Below, one piece after another: positions 11,016 through 22,521 of a stretch of 64,000 nt of DNA. Numbering within the stretch: the first letter of the stretch is position 1; the number at the start of each line of letters is the position of its first letter. The DNA is from Diplocarpon mali (Eukaryota > Ascomycota > Leotiomycetes > Helotiales > Drepanopezizaceae). The notes beneath the pieces are model-generated. The model was not told the DNA's origin and ran no database searches. It was given only the letters and a program-made list of their open reading frames with translations. A program made the position numbers and the translations under genes. The stretch spans positions 6,857-70,856 of the forward strand of contig JAENRP010000044.1 in NCBI GenBank assembly GCA_024741835.1, written 5' to 3'.

Positions 11016-11541
11016 TTTAACTCATCCTCAACCTATTACAGACTTCTTTTTTGTACCTGCTGGGCTCTATTCGTCTCTCGTTCGAGTGCGGCCACTGACT
11101 GAAGTTCTGACGGGTTCAATTGGCGTGCAGCTGGTCATTTCGGAGTCATCAATTCGCGGTCCCAGATTTGCATTGGTTTCCTTCCCCGGCATGTTCACGC
11201 GAGCGCTGTGCAGCAGCAGTTCAGCGTGCCAAATCCAACCAGCGTATGTCCGGCTTCACTGCTCGATACCCAATTCACACGCAGCAACAGCGACGGCGAA
11301 ATCGACAGAAACTGCAACTTTACTTCCTCGGTTTGGCCGGATTCGTGAGGGAGCAGCAGCTTGCCCAGCCTTGCTTGGTGTAGCCAGGAACCCGAACACT
11401 TTAAAAAAATCGCGGGGTCAAATTCTCCATCGTTTTCGTCGATCCTCGAATCTCACCCCCACCTCTGCGGCAGCATCTCCCTCTTTTCCCTCGTTCTCAC
11501 ATACACGGCTACAAAGGTCTTTCTCCAGCACTCGCTCTGCA

Positions 11542-14500
11542 ATGTCGGCCACGAAGATTGATGGCACCGCCATCGCGAAGACAATCCGTGAGAGAATCCA
11601 CGCTGAGATTGAGGCTACCCAGGAGGTCAACCCGCGGTACAAGCCGTCTCTAAAGATAATCCAAGGTAGGATCCACACGGAGTACTCGATTGAAAGATTG
11701 CTAATGGTCTTCCAGTTGGCGATCGATCGGACTCGAGTACGTTTGGCTTGGCGGAGTAAAGCTTGTAGGCTGACCAGTACAGCTACCTATGTTCGCATGA
11801 AATTAAAAGCCGCTGAGGAGGTAAATAATTCTGGTTGAATCGCTTCTGAATCCCTTGTTAATAGCTATACATAGGCTGGAATTGACTGCGAGCTTCTACA
11901 ATACCCCGAGACAGTCTCTGAGGCCGAATTACTCGAGGATATCGCCCGCCTCAATTATGATACTTCGGTCCACGGAATTCTCGTCCAACTACCAGTTCCA
12001 AAACATATATCGGAATACGCAGTCACGTCGGCTGTTGCAGACGAGAAAGATGTTGATGGGTTCGGCGCAAACAACATTGGAGAACTTGCAAAGCGTGGAG
12101 GACATCCTCTGTTCACTCCATGTACCCCCAAGGGTGTTATGGTTCTACTCGACGAGGCCGGTATTGATCTTAAGGGAAAGAACGCTGTTGTTCTAGGACG
12201 AAGTGACATTGTGGGAAGCCCGATCAGCTATCTTCTGAAGAACGCCGATGCCACTGTCACCGTATGCCACTCGAGAACTGTTGACCTCGAAGAGCACATC
12301 AAGAAGGCGGATGTCCTCGTTGCAGCGATCGGAAAGGCAAATTTTGTCAAGGGCGAATGGCTCAAGGAAGGAGCAGTGGTGGTTGACGTTGGAACCAATT
12401 TCATTCCCGATGAGACGAAAAAGTCTGGCCAGAGACTTGTCGGCGATGTTGATTTTGAATCTGCCTCGAAAGTGGCCTCATACATTACCCCTGTCCCGGG
12501 TGGAGTGGGACCAATGACAGTGGCAATGTTGCTACAGAACGTGGTAGACTCTGCTGCGCAGTATTCGGAGAGACAGAAGGCCAGATCCATTCTGCCGTTG
12601 CCTTTGAAGCTGCTAACGCCTGTCCCCTCGGATATCGCCATATCCCGGGCCCAGCGGCCAAAGCAAATCACACGTGTCGCTAAAGAGGTCGGTATCGCAG
12701 GTTATGAGCTTGAGCCATACGGTGCCTACAAGGCTAAGGTGGATTTGAGCTTACTCAAGCGTCTTGAGCACCGCCGCAACGGCCGCTACGTAGTGATCAC
12801 TGGAATCACCCCTACACCGCTTGGTGAGGGTAAGTCCACGACCACTATGGGAATTGCTCAGGCAATCGGAGGCCATCTGAACCGCATTGCCTTTGCCAAC
12901 GTTCGCCAGCCCAGTCAAGGACCAACCTTTGGAATCAAGGGCGGTGCTGCTGGAGGTGGTTACAGCCAGGTCATCCCCATGGACGAGTTCAATCTGCACC
13001 TTACTGGTGACATCCACGCCATCACTGCCGCAAACAACCTTCTGGCGGCGGCAATCGAGACCAGAATGTTCCACGAGAACACTCAGAAAGATGCAGCTCT
13101 TTACAAGCGTCTCGTCCCTGCCAAGAAGGGCAAGCGTGAGTTTCAGCCCATTATGTTCCGCCGCTTGAAGAAACTTGGTATTACAAAGACCGATCCAAAC
13201 GAGCTCACGGAGGATGAGATACACCGATTTGCTAGATTGGATATCGACCCATCCACAATCACCTGGAGACGTGTCTTGGATGTCAATGATCGCCACTTGA
13301 GGGGAATTACTGTTGGTACTGCGGATACCGAGAAAGGCCAGACCCGAGAGACTGGATTCGACATTTCCGTCGCCAGCGAGTGCATGGCTATTCTTGCTCT
13401 TAGCAGTGATCTCCATGATATGAGAGAGCGACTAGGCAGAATGGTAATAGGATCGTCCAGAGCTGGAGACCCAGTCACATGCGACGATATTGGTGCAGGT
13501 GGTGCGCTTACTGCTCTAATGAAGGATGCTATCAAACCCAACCTCATGCAAACCCTGGAAGGCACTCCAGTCTTCGTCCATGCAGGACCATTTGCAAACA
13601 TAAGCATCGGAGCCAGTTCAGTCCTTGCTGATAAGCTCGCTCTCAAGCTTGCTGGTACTGAGCCGGATGAGGATCACAACGAGAAGGCTGGTTTTGTTAT
13701 CACTGAAGCTGGGTTCGATTTCACCATGGGAGGAGAGCGTTTCTTCAACATCAAGTGCCGATCATCTGGACTTATTCCCGATGTTGTCGTCATCGTCGCC
13801 ACGGTTCGAGCTCTGAAAGTCCATGGTGGTGGACCTCCAATTGCACCAGGAGCCGCGCTTGACAAAGTTTACCGTGAAGAAAATATTGAGATTCTCCGCA
13901 AGGGGTGTATCAACCTCAAGAAGCACGTCTCGAACGCCAGGACTTATGGTGTTCCAGTTGTGGTTGCCATCAACAAATTCGAGACTGATACCGAAGCCGA
14001 GATCCAAGTCATCCGAGAGGAGGCTATCGCTGCCGGCGCGGAAGATACTGTCCCAGCCAACCACTGGGCTGAGGGTGGAAAGGGCGCTATTGACATCGCT
14101 AAGAGCGTCATCGCCGCAAGCGAGAAGGAAAACAATTTCAAGCTTCTGTACAGTCTCGATGGCGATGTTCAAACTCGCATTGAAGCCATTGGCAAGGAGA
14201 TGTATGGAGCTGATAAGGTCGAATTCAGCGAGATTGCTCAAAAGAAAGTCGATACATACAGCAAGCAAGGCTTTGGTAGCCTGCCTATTTGTATTGCCAA
14301 GACGCAATATTCGCTGTCTCACGATCCTGATTTGAAGGGTGCGCCAACTGGCTTTACCGTTCCAATCCGGGATGTGCGTTTGGCAGCTGGTGCTGGATAT
14401 CTGTAAGTGAACCACCTGCTACGTCCGAGTTTCAACTAACCTGTATAAGTTATGCTTTAGCGGCCGATATTCAGACTATTCCGGGTCTTCCTACCGCCCC

Positions 14501-14558
14501 CGGATACCTCAACGTCGATGTCGACACCGAGACTGGGGAGATTGATGGCCTGTTCTAG
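11542..14558 (+). CDS. ADE3: Trifunctional C1-tetrahydrofolate synthase
   Basis: Five exons, 11542-11665, 11716-11736, 11783-11820, 11875-14402 and 14450-14558, encode 939 aa, close to yeast Ade3. Residues 1 to about 300 form the methylene-THF dehydrogenase/cyclohydrolase: TYVRMK near residues 50-55 holds the catalytic Lys, KDVDGF lies near 119, then PCTPKGV and PGGVGPMTVAMLL near 268. The rest is the 10-formyl-THF synthetase, with the ATP loop TPTPLGEGKSTT near 370-380. The enzyme interconverts one-carbon units on folate in the cytosol and supplies formyl-THF for purines. No mitochondrial presequence is seen, so this is the cytosolic form. Two tiny exons of 21 and 38 nt near the 5' end are required to complete the active-site segment; all introns are 46-54 nt. 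The last exon adds YALAADIQTIPGLPTAPGYL and the end GEIDGLF. It works with the SHMT encoded about 5 kb away. Confidence 0.95.
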
Positions 14559-15028
14559 ACTGGCGTGGGTCCTATTTCTTCGATATCTTAACAAAATTCT
14601 TGGATCGGCGTTGTTCACATCTGGGCATTTCAACAGCATTGGCGATAGGGAAGAAAGGCACATTCAACGTGCAGGTTATGAAGATTTCAACAGCGGCGTT
14701 ATAGATTTTTGGCCAGCAAAAAGTCATCGCTGTGCAGAGGTATCCACCTTGATTAACTCAGGGTATAAAATTAATGAATTGAAGTGATATATGTGGCTGT
14801 CTCTCATATAAACTGGCGTACAACGGAAAGGGCTGCAAAAACTTTTGAACGTTTGTACGTCGATTCAATGAGCACGATGAAAGCGCCGTTTGTTTTTGCC
14901 GCTAGAGCGGACTAATCCGTCTAATCGGACTAACATCTTGAAATTCCTCATCATGAACTCGTGCCTCATGCAAGTAAGTATTCGTACCTATGCCGGAACA
15001 TGGCTTAAATAGTTCCAGCAGACGACAA
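14559..15028. other. Convergent 3' spacer between ADE3 and PRO2 genes
   Basis: A 470-bp AT-richer spacer that must hold both 3' untranslated regions. No gene or repeat was seen. Confidence 0.5.
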
Positions 15029-16475
15029 TCAGAATGCCAACTTTTCATGCTTGAAACTTTTCTGACCTTCTCCCTCACCATAATCCAAAGAAACATGACC
15101 ACCACCACGAATCTTGTACTTGTAAATCATCAAACCTTCCAAACCAACCGGACCTCTCGCATGGATCTTGTTAGTACTGATTCCCACTTCCGTGCCGAAT
15201 CCAAATCGCATTCCGTCTGCCATGCGCGTAGATGTATTCCAGAACACACCTGCTGAATCGACGCTCGCCATGAACTGCTCCGCCAACGGCGCAGAGGAGG
15301 TAAGGATCACGTCTGTGTGATGCGATCCGTGAAGATTAATATGCGCAATGGCGTCCGCGACTGAGCTGACGGTCTTGATGGCCAGTACGAGCGACAGGTG
15401 TTCTGTGTCGAAATCGGCCGCCTCGGCTTCTTGCAGGATGGCGGAGGAGTGGGCTGGCAGCGCGGCGGTGAGGGCTTTCCTGCTGGCAGGGTCACAGCGC
15501 AGCGAGACGCCTTTCGCGACGAGCGCCTCTGCCGCGGGTGGGAGCAAGGTATCTAGAGAAGCTTCTTCGACTAGGAGCGTCTCAACGCTGTTACAGGCTG
15601 CGGGATACGATGTCTTGGAGTCGACGATAACCTTTATGGCGAGACCCACGTCGGCGGTGTGCTCGAGGTAGATGGAGCAGAGCCCGTCAGCGTGCCCGAG
15701 CACGGGGATCTTGGTGTGGGACTTGATGTACCGAACCAGGTCGTTGGAGCCCCGCGGAATGGCGAGGTCGATGTACCGGTCCAGAGATAGGAGTTGAGGG
15801 ATCACGTCCCGGGTTGTGACAAGTTGGATGGCGGTGTTAGGGACGAGTGACGAGGAGAGAGCGGAAGAGATAACCTGTGAGATGGCGATGAAGGACTCTG
15901 TTGACTCCTTTCCACCTGGAAAAAGTTAGGTGATGTATCGAGAGGTGTTCCGGATTCTTGCCTTTCAGGATTGCTGCATTGCCGGATTTGATGGCGAGAG
16001 AAGCAATATTGGCAATTACTTCGGGACGGGCCTCGAAGATGATCAGGAGAACCCCGATTGGACAGGAGACCCTCTCGAGATCCAGTCCATCATCGAGCCT
16101 GGTTCGTAAGGTGATTTTGCCAACTTCAAGCACGGGTTAGCGACATGTTCATATTGATACAAGGGTACACATGCCAGGATCTTCCAGCTCACGAACGTCC
16201 AAGATACCCTTCAACATATCCTCCCACTTTCCCTTCTTGCCAAGATCAAGTCGGGACACAATACTCATGCTCAATTGCCCGTCTTCTGCGGCCTCGTGAG
16301 CGAGAGCCAAATCTCGAGCATTAGCAGCTAGAATATCGTCTTTAGATGCGAATAGCGCTGCGTGGATTGCAGTCAAGGCATCGTTACGAGCAGATGTTGG
16401 CAACGTTGCCAAGATATGAGAAGCCGATTTTGCTGCTTTGGCTGCCTCTTCGGGGAGGGCATTTGTGAGGGACAT
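15029..16475 (-). CDS. PRO2: Gamma-glutamyl phosphate reductase (proline synthesis)
   Basis: Three exons, 16475-16175, 16123-15962 and 15915-15029, encode 449 aa. The enzyme reduces gamma-glutamyl phosphate with NADPH to glutamate semialdehyde, the second step of proline synthesis. Visible blocks: [15 protein letters not shown], the highly conserved [55 protein letters not shown], the catalytic Cys in [13 protein letters not shown] near residue 261, and the C-terminal [21 protein letters not shown]. Both introns appear to start with GC. Intron 2 (46 nt) starts GCAAGA and has no GT alternative. Intron 1 (51 nt, GCTAAC branch point) starts GCATGT and restores [11 protein letters not shown]; a GT donor 5 nt further in would give EDPGMFGKI instead. 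It is transcribed divergently from CSN3, with two TGASTCA sites between them. Confidence 0.93.
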
Positions 16476-16536
16476 AATTGTGAAGTAGTGAATGTTTTCA
16501 TTTTTTCCCCCCAAGATTCGCCGGTTAAGGGTAACC

Positions 16537-16543
16537 TGACTCA
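16537..16543. promoter_or_regulatory. TGACTCA site close to the PRO2 start
   Basis: A perfect Gcn4/CPC1-type site about 62 bp before the PRO2 start codon. It may lie in the core promoter or the leader. Confidence 0.55.
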
Positions 16544-16687
16544 ATGTTATATTGGGTGGGATTAGGCGGAAGAGAGTGTTTTTATTGACGCTAAGGCCAC
16601 ACTAGTTAGCTCGGTCCGGGGAACCTCGCGGCCTACTTCACCTTACCCAAGGAACCTTACCTACAACGAATTTATTCATCAGCCTCA

Positions 16688-16694
16688 TGAGTCA
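16688..16694. promoter_or_regulatory. TGAGTCA site between PRO2 and CSN3
   Basis: A second perfect TGASTCA site, about 213 bp before the PRO2 start and 229 bp before the CSN3 start. Cross-pathway control of amino-acid genes through such sites is established for Gcn4/CPC1. Confidence 0.55.
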
Positions 16695-16922
16695 AAATAC
16701 AGCAAACTGTCCACCTACGTTAAATGTTACCTGAAAAATCCAATTCGAAACAACCGGATTTTCTGAGTAATCGCGCTTCTACTGATTCTGTGGTGAAGTC
16801 GTACACTGCAGTTCAACGCACAAGGAGCTTGGACAAGAGCTTCAGGCCGCTGCCCATCTCCACCTGCAGGATAAAGCGAACACAGACCGGCGGACACACC
16901 TCCCACCAGAACCGATCGTGAA

Positions 16923-18500
16923 ATGGACGACCTACTTTCCAAGATTCTATCCTTTCCTCCACACCCTCCAGCAGTACCTCTCTCTGACCTGCAATACGAC
17001 GAGGGAATCTCGAATCAGATTGAGACATTGAAGAAGATATCAGATTCCAAGTTCATGCAACAGACCTCTGGTGGTGAGCACATACTTGATGTAAGAACAA
17101 GCCAACATTCTCTTCTGGAATACAGCTTCTGATTGTTAGTTAAAGGTCATCGATCCAGCTGTAAATTCCGTATCATACGCCTTCATCCTGATAGCACATC
17201 TCAATACATATTTCAAGAATAATAGCAAAGGCGTCGACATGGATACTCTGTGGGGAAAACTGGCCAACTTCCTTAGCGTATTCGATCCAAGACAGATGAG
17301 ATACATGGGCGACGAGCTTGGCCATATCATCAGAAAATTGTCGCATATTGCGCGGGACAATCGACAGGTTGGGATATTGCCACCTACATATGAAGCCAGG
17401 CTCACATTTGACAGGCACACCTTGCAGTTCTCCCAGTCAGAAATGCGCTCATGCGCCTGGATCCTTCAGGTAGCGTTCTCACCTCGAACCATATCATCCT
17501 CGCGAAGCTTGCTCTAGAGTCTGGCGCCCACCATGACGCCCTTCCAGTTCTTGACAAGTTCATCCTCTACTTCCCAGGATCGTCCTCTCCCCCGAAGCCG
17601 AAGTATCTCTGCGATATGAGCCTTAGTCCTGCCGTCTTCCTCACGCATGCCTTCAAGCACACCGCAAAGCTCAAATACCAAGAGATTCTGGAGTACTTCC
17701 TCTGGAGCGCGATGGCACAGATGGCGGCTCACAACTGGGACGGCGCAATGCATTGTTTGGAGAGCGTGGTTACCTACCCTACCAGGGATGGAGGTGTAAG
17801 TAGGATCCAGGTTGAAGCTTACAAAAAGTGGATCCTTGTTGGTCTCTTACAGGAAGGAAAGCTATTACCTTTGCCAAAGTCTACTAGCATCGCTCCGGCG
17901 AAGGCGTATCACATTATGGCGAAGCCATACGAGACTCTGGCCCAAATTTTTGAGAATGGTACTGCTTCCAGACTGAGATCCGAGGCTGAAATCGGCGCGT
18001 CCGTTTGGTCACAAGATGGCAATACTGGGTTGATTAGATTCGTTCTGGCTGCTTACCAAAAATTCCAAATCCGCGCCCTGGCCCAGGTCTACAGCAAGAT
18101 TTCGATACCAGAAATCCTCGGCTCAACTACTAGTGCGGAGACTGGTGCCAGACTACCTTCACCCCAAGCCTGCGAAAGTATTGTGCAGGATATGATCACG
18201 TACGGTGAACTGAAAGCTACGTTGAGCAACCCACCAACCGGCCATGCGATTCTCACCTTCTCTTCCTCTGGTGCGGCCTTGACAGAAGTCCAAATGCAGT
18301 GCGAATTAGCAGCATCGACGGCTCGTATCCAGGCTCTTACCAAGGAGATCAAGCACACAGACCGAATCCTCACCCATGACAAGGAGTACATCAAATATGT
18401 ACAGAAGCTGAAGAAGGCCGGAAGTAAGGCTAATGAAGATGGACAGTCTGAATGGCAAGATCTCGGTGATGATGAAGACATCATGGGCGGAACGTATTAA
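16923..18500 (+). CDS. CSN3: COP9 signalosome subunit 3
   Basis: Three exons, 16923-17090, 17146-17367 and 17415-18500, encode 491 aa. The N-terminus MDDLLSKILSFPPHPP leads into helical repeats; exon 2 starts VIDPAVNSVSYAFILIAHL. The second intron (47 nt, GTTGGG...GACAG) is needed to join RDNRQ to AHLAVLPVRNALMRLDPSG. The C-terminal half has a PCI-type segment (about residues 300-400, with VWSQDGNTGLIRFVLAAYQKF and YSKISIPEIL), and the tail is helical and then acidic, DLGDDEDIMGG. CSN3 is a scaffold subunit of the COP9 signalosome, which removes NEDD8 from cullins in the nucleus. It is not catalytic. An alternative donor exists (GTGAGC inside GGTGGTGAGC) just before the chosen GTAAGA, but only the latter keeps LD-VIDP in frame. 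Confidence 0.85.
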
Positions 18501-19809
18501 ACACTTTGAAGGAGAGAGAAGAGCTGATTGCTGATGAGAGCTTTTTCATGAGCAAATGCATAATGAGAGATGATGAATCGTTTCGCTGTATTTTGGGTAC
18601 TTCTAGATGGTATCATGGGTGTGGACTGTGGCGTATTGCATGGGCTGGCTGCATCTCGAGGCTGGCGTTGACGAGATTTGATTTTACAGAAGAGGAGATG
18701 ATCAAAACAGGTCCAGATGAGTGGACTCGAGGTAACAGATACCATATAGAATAAATGGCCCGCAATTGCAAATTTACAATTTCCGCGGCGGCGCATTTAC
18801 AGCCGTAACCTAAACCATCCCACGTAGCAGACGAAAATGAAAACCGAGCCTATAGACCTGTATTAGCGCAGGTCAACAAAGATCCTCTTCCCGGCGAGAT
18901 TAGTAGTCTAATTCATTCCTTGTGCCGTTTCGTGATTTGGACATGAAGTGAGGCAAGAGCCCGGCTAAACGGAGCAACGTAAAACAACCACACAGTCACA
19001 GTGACACTCCACACACCGTCCAGACCGAGCCTGGAAGCGATTAGACTATGACCATACGAATGACTTCAGAGTCATGATGTCGAATGCAGGTCGTGCAATC
19101 ACAGCTAGAATCTAGGTGCGGATCGAGGACCAGGGAACATACAGTCGAGGCGCGGAAGGACAGGAGAGGACTTGGAGATGGAAATGGAAATGGAAACAGA
19201 CAGGGTAGCCGAATCAAGGACGTATACCAAAGAAAGGATCGGACAATGGGAATCACGAAGAGTATTTCGATACGTGTTTGCCGAGAGCCGTGGCCGATCG
19301 GGCAAGGGAAGCAATGCATACTGTTGGCTACCTGCTGAGAGCTCAAAGGGTTTGACGCGTCAGCCAGGAGTCTTTTCTTCCTCGTTGCGGTAACCCTGCC
19401 CTATGGAATAGATCGAGAGAAAGTTATGGTCAAAGAATGAAGAGCCTGAGTAGGGTATTGCTCTCGCTTAGTAGTTGCCGATACGGAGCGTTTTGTTTAC
19501 TTCTCAACCCTATGCCATTCGCGTATTCTACAGTGGATTAGTGCTTGAGAATTCATAACTGCAAAACCTACTTGAAATATTCTTCCTCCCTGCAAGAAAC
19601 GACAATTTCAAGCTAGAAAACGAGAATGTGAAGAAATCTGACGTTAGTACGAAGCATAGCTGGAGCAGCACTTGCTACTAGCAATCTGAGATAGAACCTG
19701 AAAGACATGCAAATGAATTGCAGTGAGAAAATCAAATTCAAGAAGTGAACCGTCGAATCAAGAAACCAGAGCTACGCCATGACCCGAGATACTCATGAAC
19801 GCACTAAAC
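18501..19809. other. 1.3-kb convergent spacer CSN3 / SHMT
   Basis: It holds both 3' untranslated regions. A short GGAAAT iteration (about 19170-19197) is the only repeat. No splice-linked coding frames were found, and the 19.0-19.4 kb frames of 70-100 codons lack any family block. Confidence 0.5.
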
Positions 19810-21553
19810 CTACGTACTCGACTCCCACGGCAACGAGAACGTGCCAACCCACTCCTCAACCTCACTTCTTAACTGCACGATCTCGCGCTCATTCTCGCCT
19901 TCTCCGACGAACTCCAGGAATGCCTTCACGCTGCCCGGATTTCTCTCCTGTTTCGACTCCGCAGCCTCCTTCGCTGTCTTCGCTAATCGCTGCGTGATGG
20001 TCACAGCTCTATTTACCACATCCGCCACCCGGACGAAATCTTCAGGCTGGAATCCGCGAGTCGTCATAGCAGGCGTGCCCATACGCAGGCCGCCGGGTTT
20101 CAGAGCCGATTTGTCGCCAGGCACTGTGTTCTTGTTGGATGCTACGCCCACAAGCTCGAGGATACGCTCGACGCGCGCGCCGTCTACACCTTGTGGCTTG
20201 AGATCCACAAGCACGAGATGATTGTCTGTGCCACCGGAGACAATGGAGTAGCCAAGGCCGCCTTTGGCCTTCGAGTCGCCGAGGCGCTTAGCAAATGCTT
20301 TTGCGTTCACGAGGACCGCTTCTTGGTAGGCTCTGAACTCGGGGCTTTGTGCTTGCTTGAGAGCGACCGCTAGCGCAGTGATGGTGTGATTGTGAGGTCC
20401 GCCCTGGTGGCCAGGGAATACGGAGGCATTAATTGGATCCTCCAAGTTCCATAGCTCTTGTTCCTTGGTCTTTGGGTTGACCCGTCTTGCTCCTTTTCTA
20501 AAGAAAATCATGGCTCCTCTTGGGCCGCGAAGAGATTTGTGAGTAGTTGTAGTAACGACATCTGCATACTCGAAGGGAGATGGGACGACCTTAGCCGCTA
20601 CAAGACCCGAAATATGGGCCATGTCTGCCAGAAGAAATGCGCCGACCTTGTCTGCAATATCTCGCATACGTTCATAATCGATAAGTCTGCTATATGCAGA
20701 CGTACCAGCAACGATCATCTTCGGCCTGTATAGTGTGGCAAGTTCCTCCAACTTGGCATAGTCGATGAGACCGGTCGATTCGTCGAGACGGTAGGGGACG
20801 GTTTCAAAGTACTTGGAAATGGCCGAGATCTTTTTCGTGGGGGTCTGGTAACCGTGGGAAAGATGCCCCCCGTGTGGTAAGTCTAGACCCATTATACGGT
20901 CATGTGTATTGAGGAGAGCGGAATATGCGTACAGATTTGCAGGAGACCCAGAGAGAGCTACGAAGTCAGTACAGGCTCAATACTGAGAGCGAAAAGAGTG
21001 AACATACGCTGAACATTCACACCCCATTCTGAGTTTTTGACACCAAATGTCTGCAAGGCACGCGATTGACAAAGGAGTTCTGCCTGGTCGATGAATTCGT
21101 TACCGCCGTAGTATCTTGCTCCTGGATATCCCTCCGAGTATTTGTCTGTGACCCGTCAGATTTGAGCTACCCCCGCTAGGACCAAGACGTACTTTGCATA
21201 ACACTTCCCAGAGCATCCAGCACGGCCTGCGAGGTGAAGTTTTCAGAGGGAATAAGATTGATGAAGTGCTTCTGCCTTCTTTTCTCCTGTGCTTCATGTC
21301 AACACCAACGAAGCTTGGGTAAAGGCGCGGGCATACTTTTTGGAGAATTTCGTAGATGGCCGGGTCGGCATGTTCCAAGTCTGCAGAAAGCAACTGTTGC
21401 TGTCAGCAGGGGAGGTCTGGAGAAGCAGACTGGTTGTACCTTCTGCTGGGATTCTGCCGTCATCGACGATGCAGCTCGCCTGGAACTACATACTGGCGCT
21501 CTGCGAGCTGTAGCTCTTATGAACGGCCTCGTAGTTCTCTTGAAGAGAGACAT
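19810..21553 (-). CDS. SHM1: Serine hydroxymethyltransferase, mitochondrial type
   Basis: Five exons, 21553-21440, 21393-21337, 21286-21193, 21145-21008 and 20957-19810, encode 516 aa. SHMT moves the hydroxymethyl group of serine to tetrahydrofolate, giving glycine and methylene-THF. The first 30 residues ([20 protein letters not shown]...) are rich in Arg and hydroxylated residues without acidic ones, a typical mitochondrial presequence. Conserved blocks in order: [74 protein letters not shown], the PLP-binding Lys in [18 protein letters not shown] near residue 275, and [10 protein letters not shown]. Introns are 46-50 nt, all GT-AG. A second in-frame ATG at codon 31 (MTAESQQK) follows the presequence, so a cytosolic form from the same mRNA is conceivable but unproven. 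Confidence 0.94.
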
Positions 21554-22521
21554 GGCGAACTAAAGCAATCACTTGTAGGTCAAAGAGGAAACATGAATCA
21601 ATAATCAATCTGAACCAATCTCTTTGGAAAAAAGAAACCAAGTCTGACAGACATGTCGGACTCCCAAATCAAACCTCGTCGTTCTTCCCCGCCACGCGTA
21701 AATGCACTAGCGGGGCGCCCTACAAGTATTATGCCTCAATTCTCATTCTTCTCTCTTTACATAACGAAAGCAGTAAAATGACTGTCTTTCCAGAAATAAT
21801 CAAGCACTACCCAGCAGGGGATGTAAGCGGGTTTCTAGCTCACATCACCACTCTGGAAGGGATTGTGTGTAAGCATCAGGTTTGTCTTTTCGTTGATGTC
21901 ATAATCTTTTGAATAGAACGTCGTTTGACACCACTCCTTGTGGCTTTAGCCGCCGCCTGATGGTCCACACATTATCAACAGACATAATACCTAATTTTTA
22001 ACAGTCGCAAGCGCTCGTGGGGTGCACTTTAAATTCATGATGGTGTTAGAAGGGTATAACGTCCTTCTATGGACATATCCTCTGACGGAGTGATTTGGCA
22101 TATGCACTGCCAATCTTTCTTCGCCCCTCAAAATTTCCTTAATCATTTCTTATTATCTCACTAAAATTGGCGGGGCTGTAATGTTACAGTCCATGGGTGA
22201 ACAAGCCTCGCTATAAATATTCTCCAATGCAATAGCCCAACAAAGTTGTACCCTGTCGATAGGTTTCTGCATTCGAGATGTTGCTGCAGTTTGAGGTGCT
22301 GAACACACTGTGCGGCCCCCTTCACCAGGCAGACTGGATGGCTAATAAATTGGCCCCACAGAATATGTAGATGTCACCGTAAGGCCAGTCTGTTCGAAGA
22401 TCATGATACCATTCCGTTCGGATGCGAGATGCGAGAAAGACTAGTGAAAGCAGCCGGCTGAAAAACAAGCCCTGCCAGATACACTCCGTATGCTATACCG
22501 TCCATCACAAAAGCAATCCCT
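21554..22521. other. SHMT promoter and L19 3' region
   Basis: A 968-bp AT-rich spacer upstream of SHMT and downstream of the L19 gene. A CCAAT motif lies near 21614. No TGASTCA site and no gene were seen. Confidence 0.5.

Larger units (their letters stand above)
10797..11541. promoter_or_regulatory. Divergent promoter eIF3i / C1-THF synthase
   Basis: A 745-bp spacer between outward-facing genes. It carries TATTTAAAAG near 10870, a CCAAT box at about 10917-10921 and two TGASTCA sites listed separately. Pyrimidine-rich sequence precedes the C1-THF synthase start. The open frames through this region are not supported as coding. Confidence 0.6.
16476..16922. promoter_or_regulatory. Divergent promoter PRO2 / CSN3
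   Basis: A 447-bp spacer between outward-facing genes. It includes two TGASTCA sites (listed separately). No other element was recognised. Confidence 0.6.
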
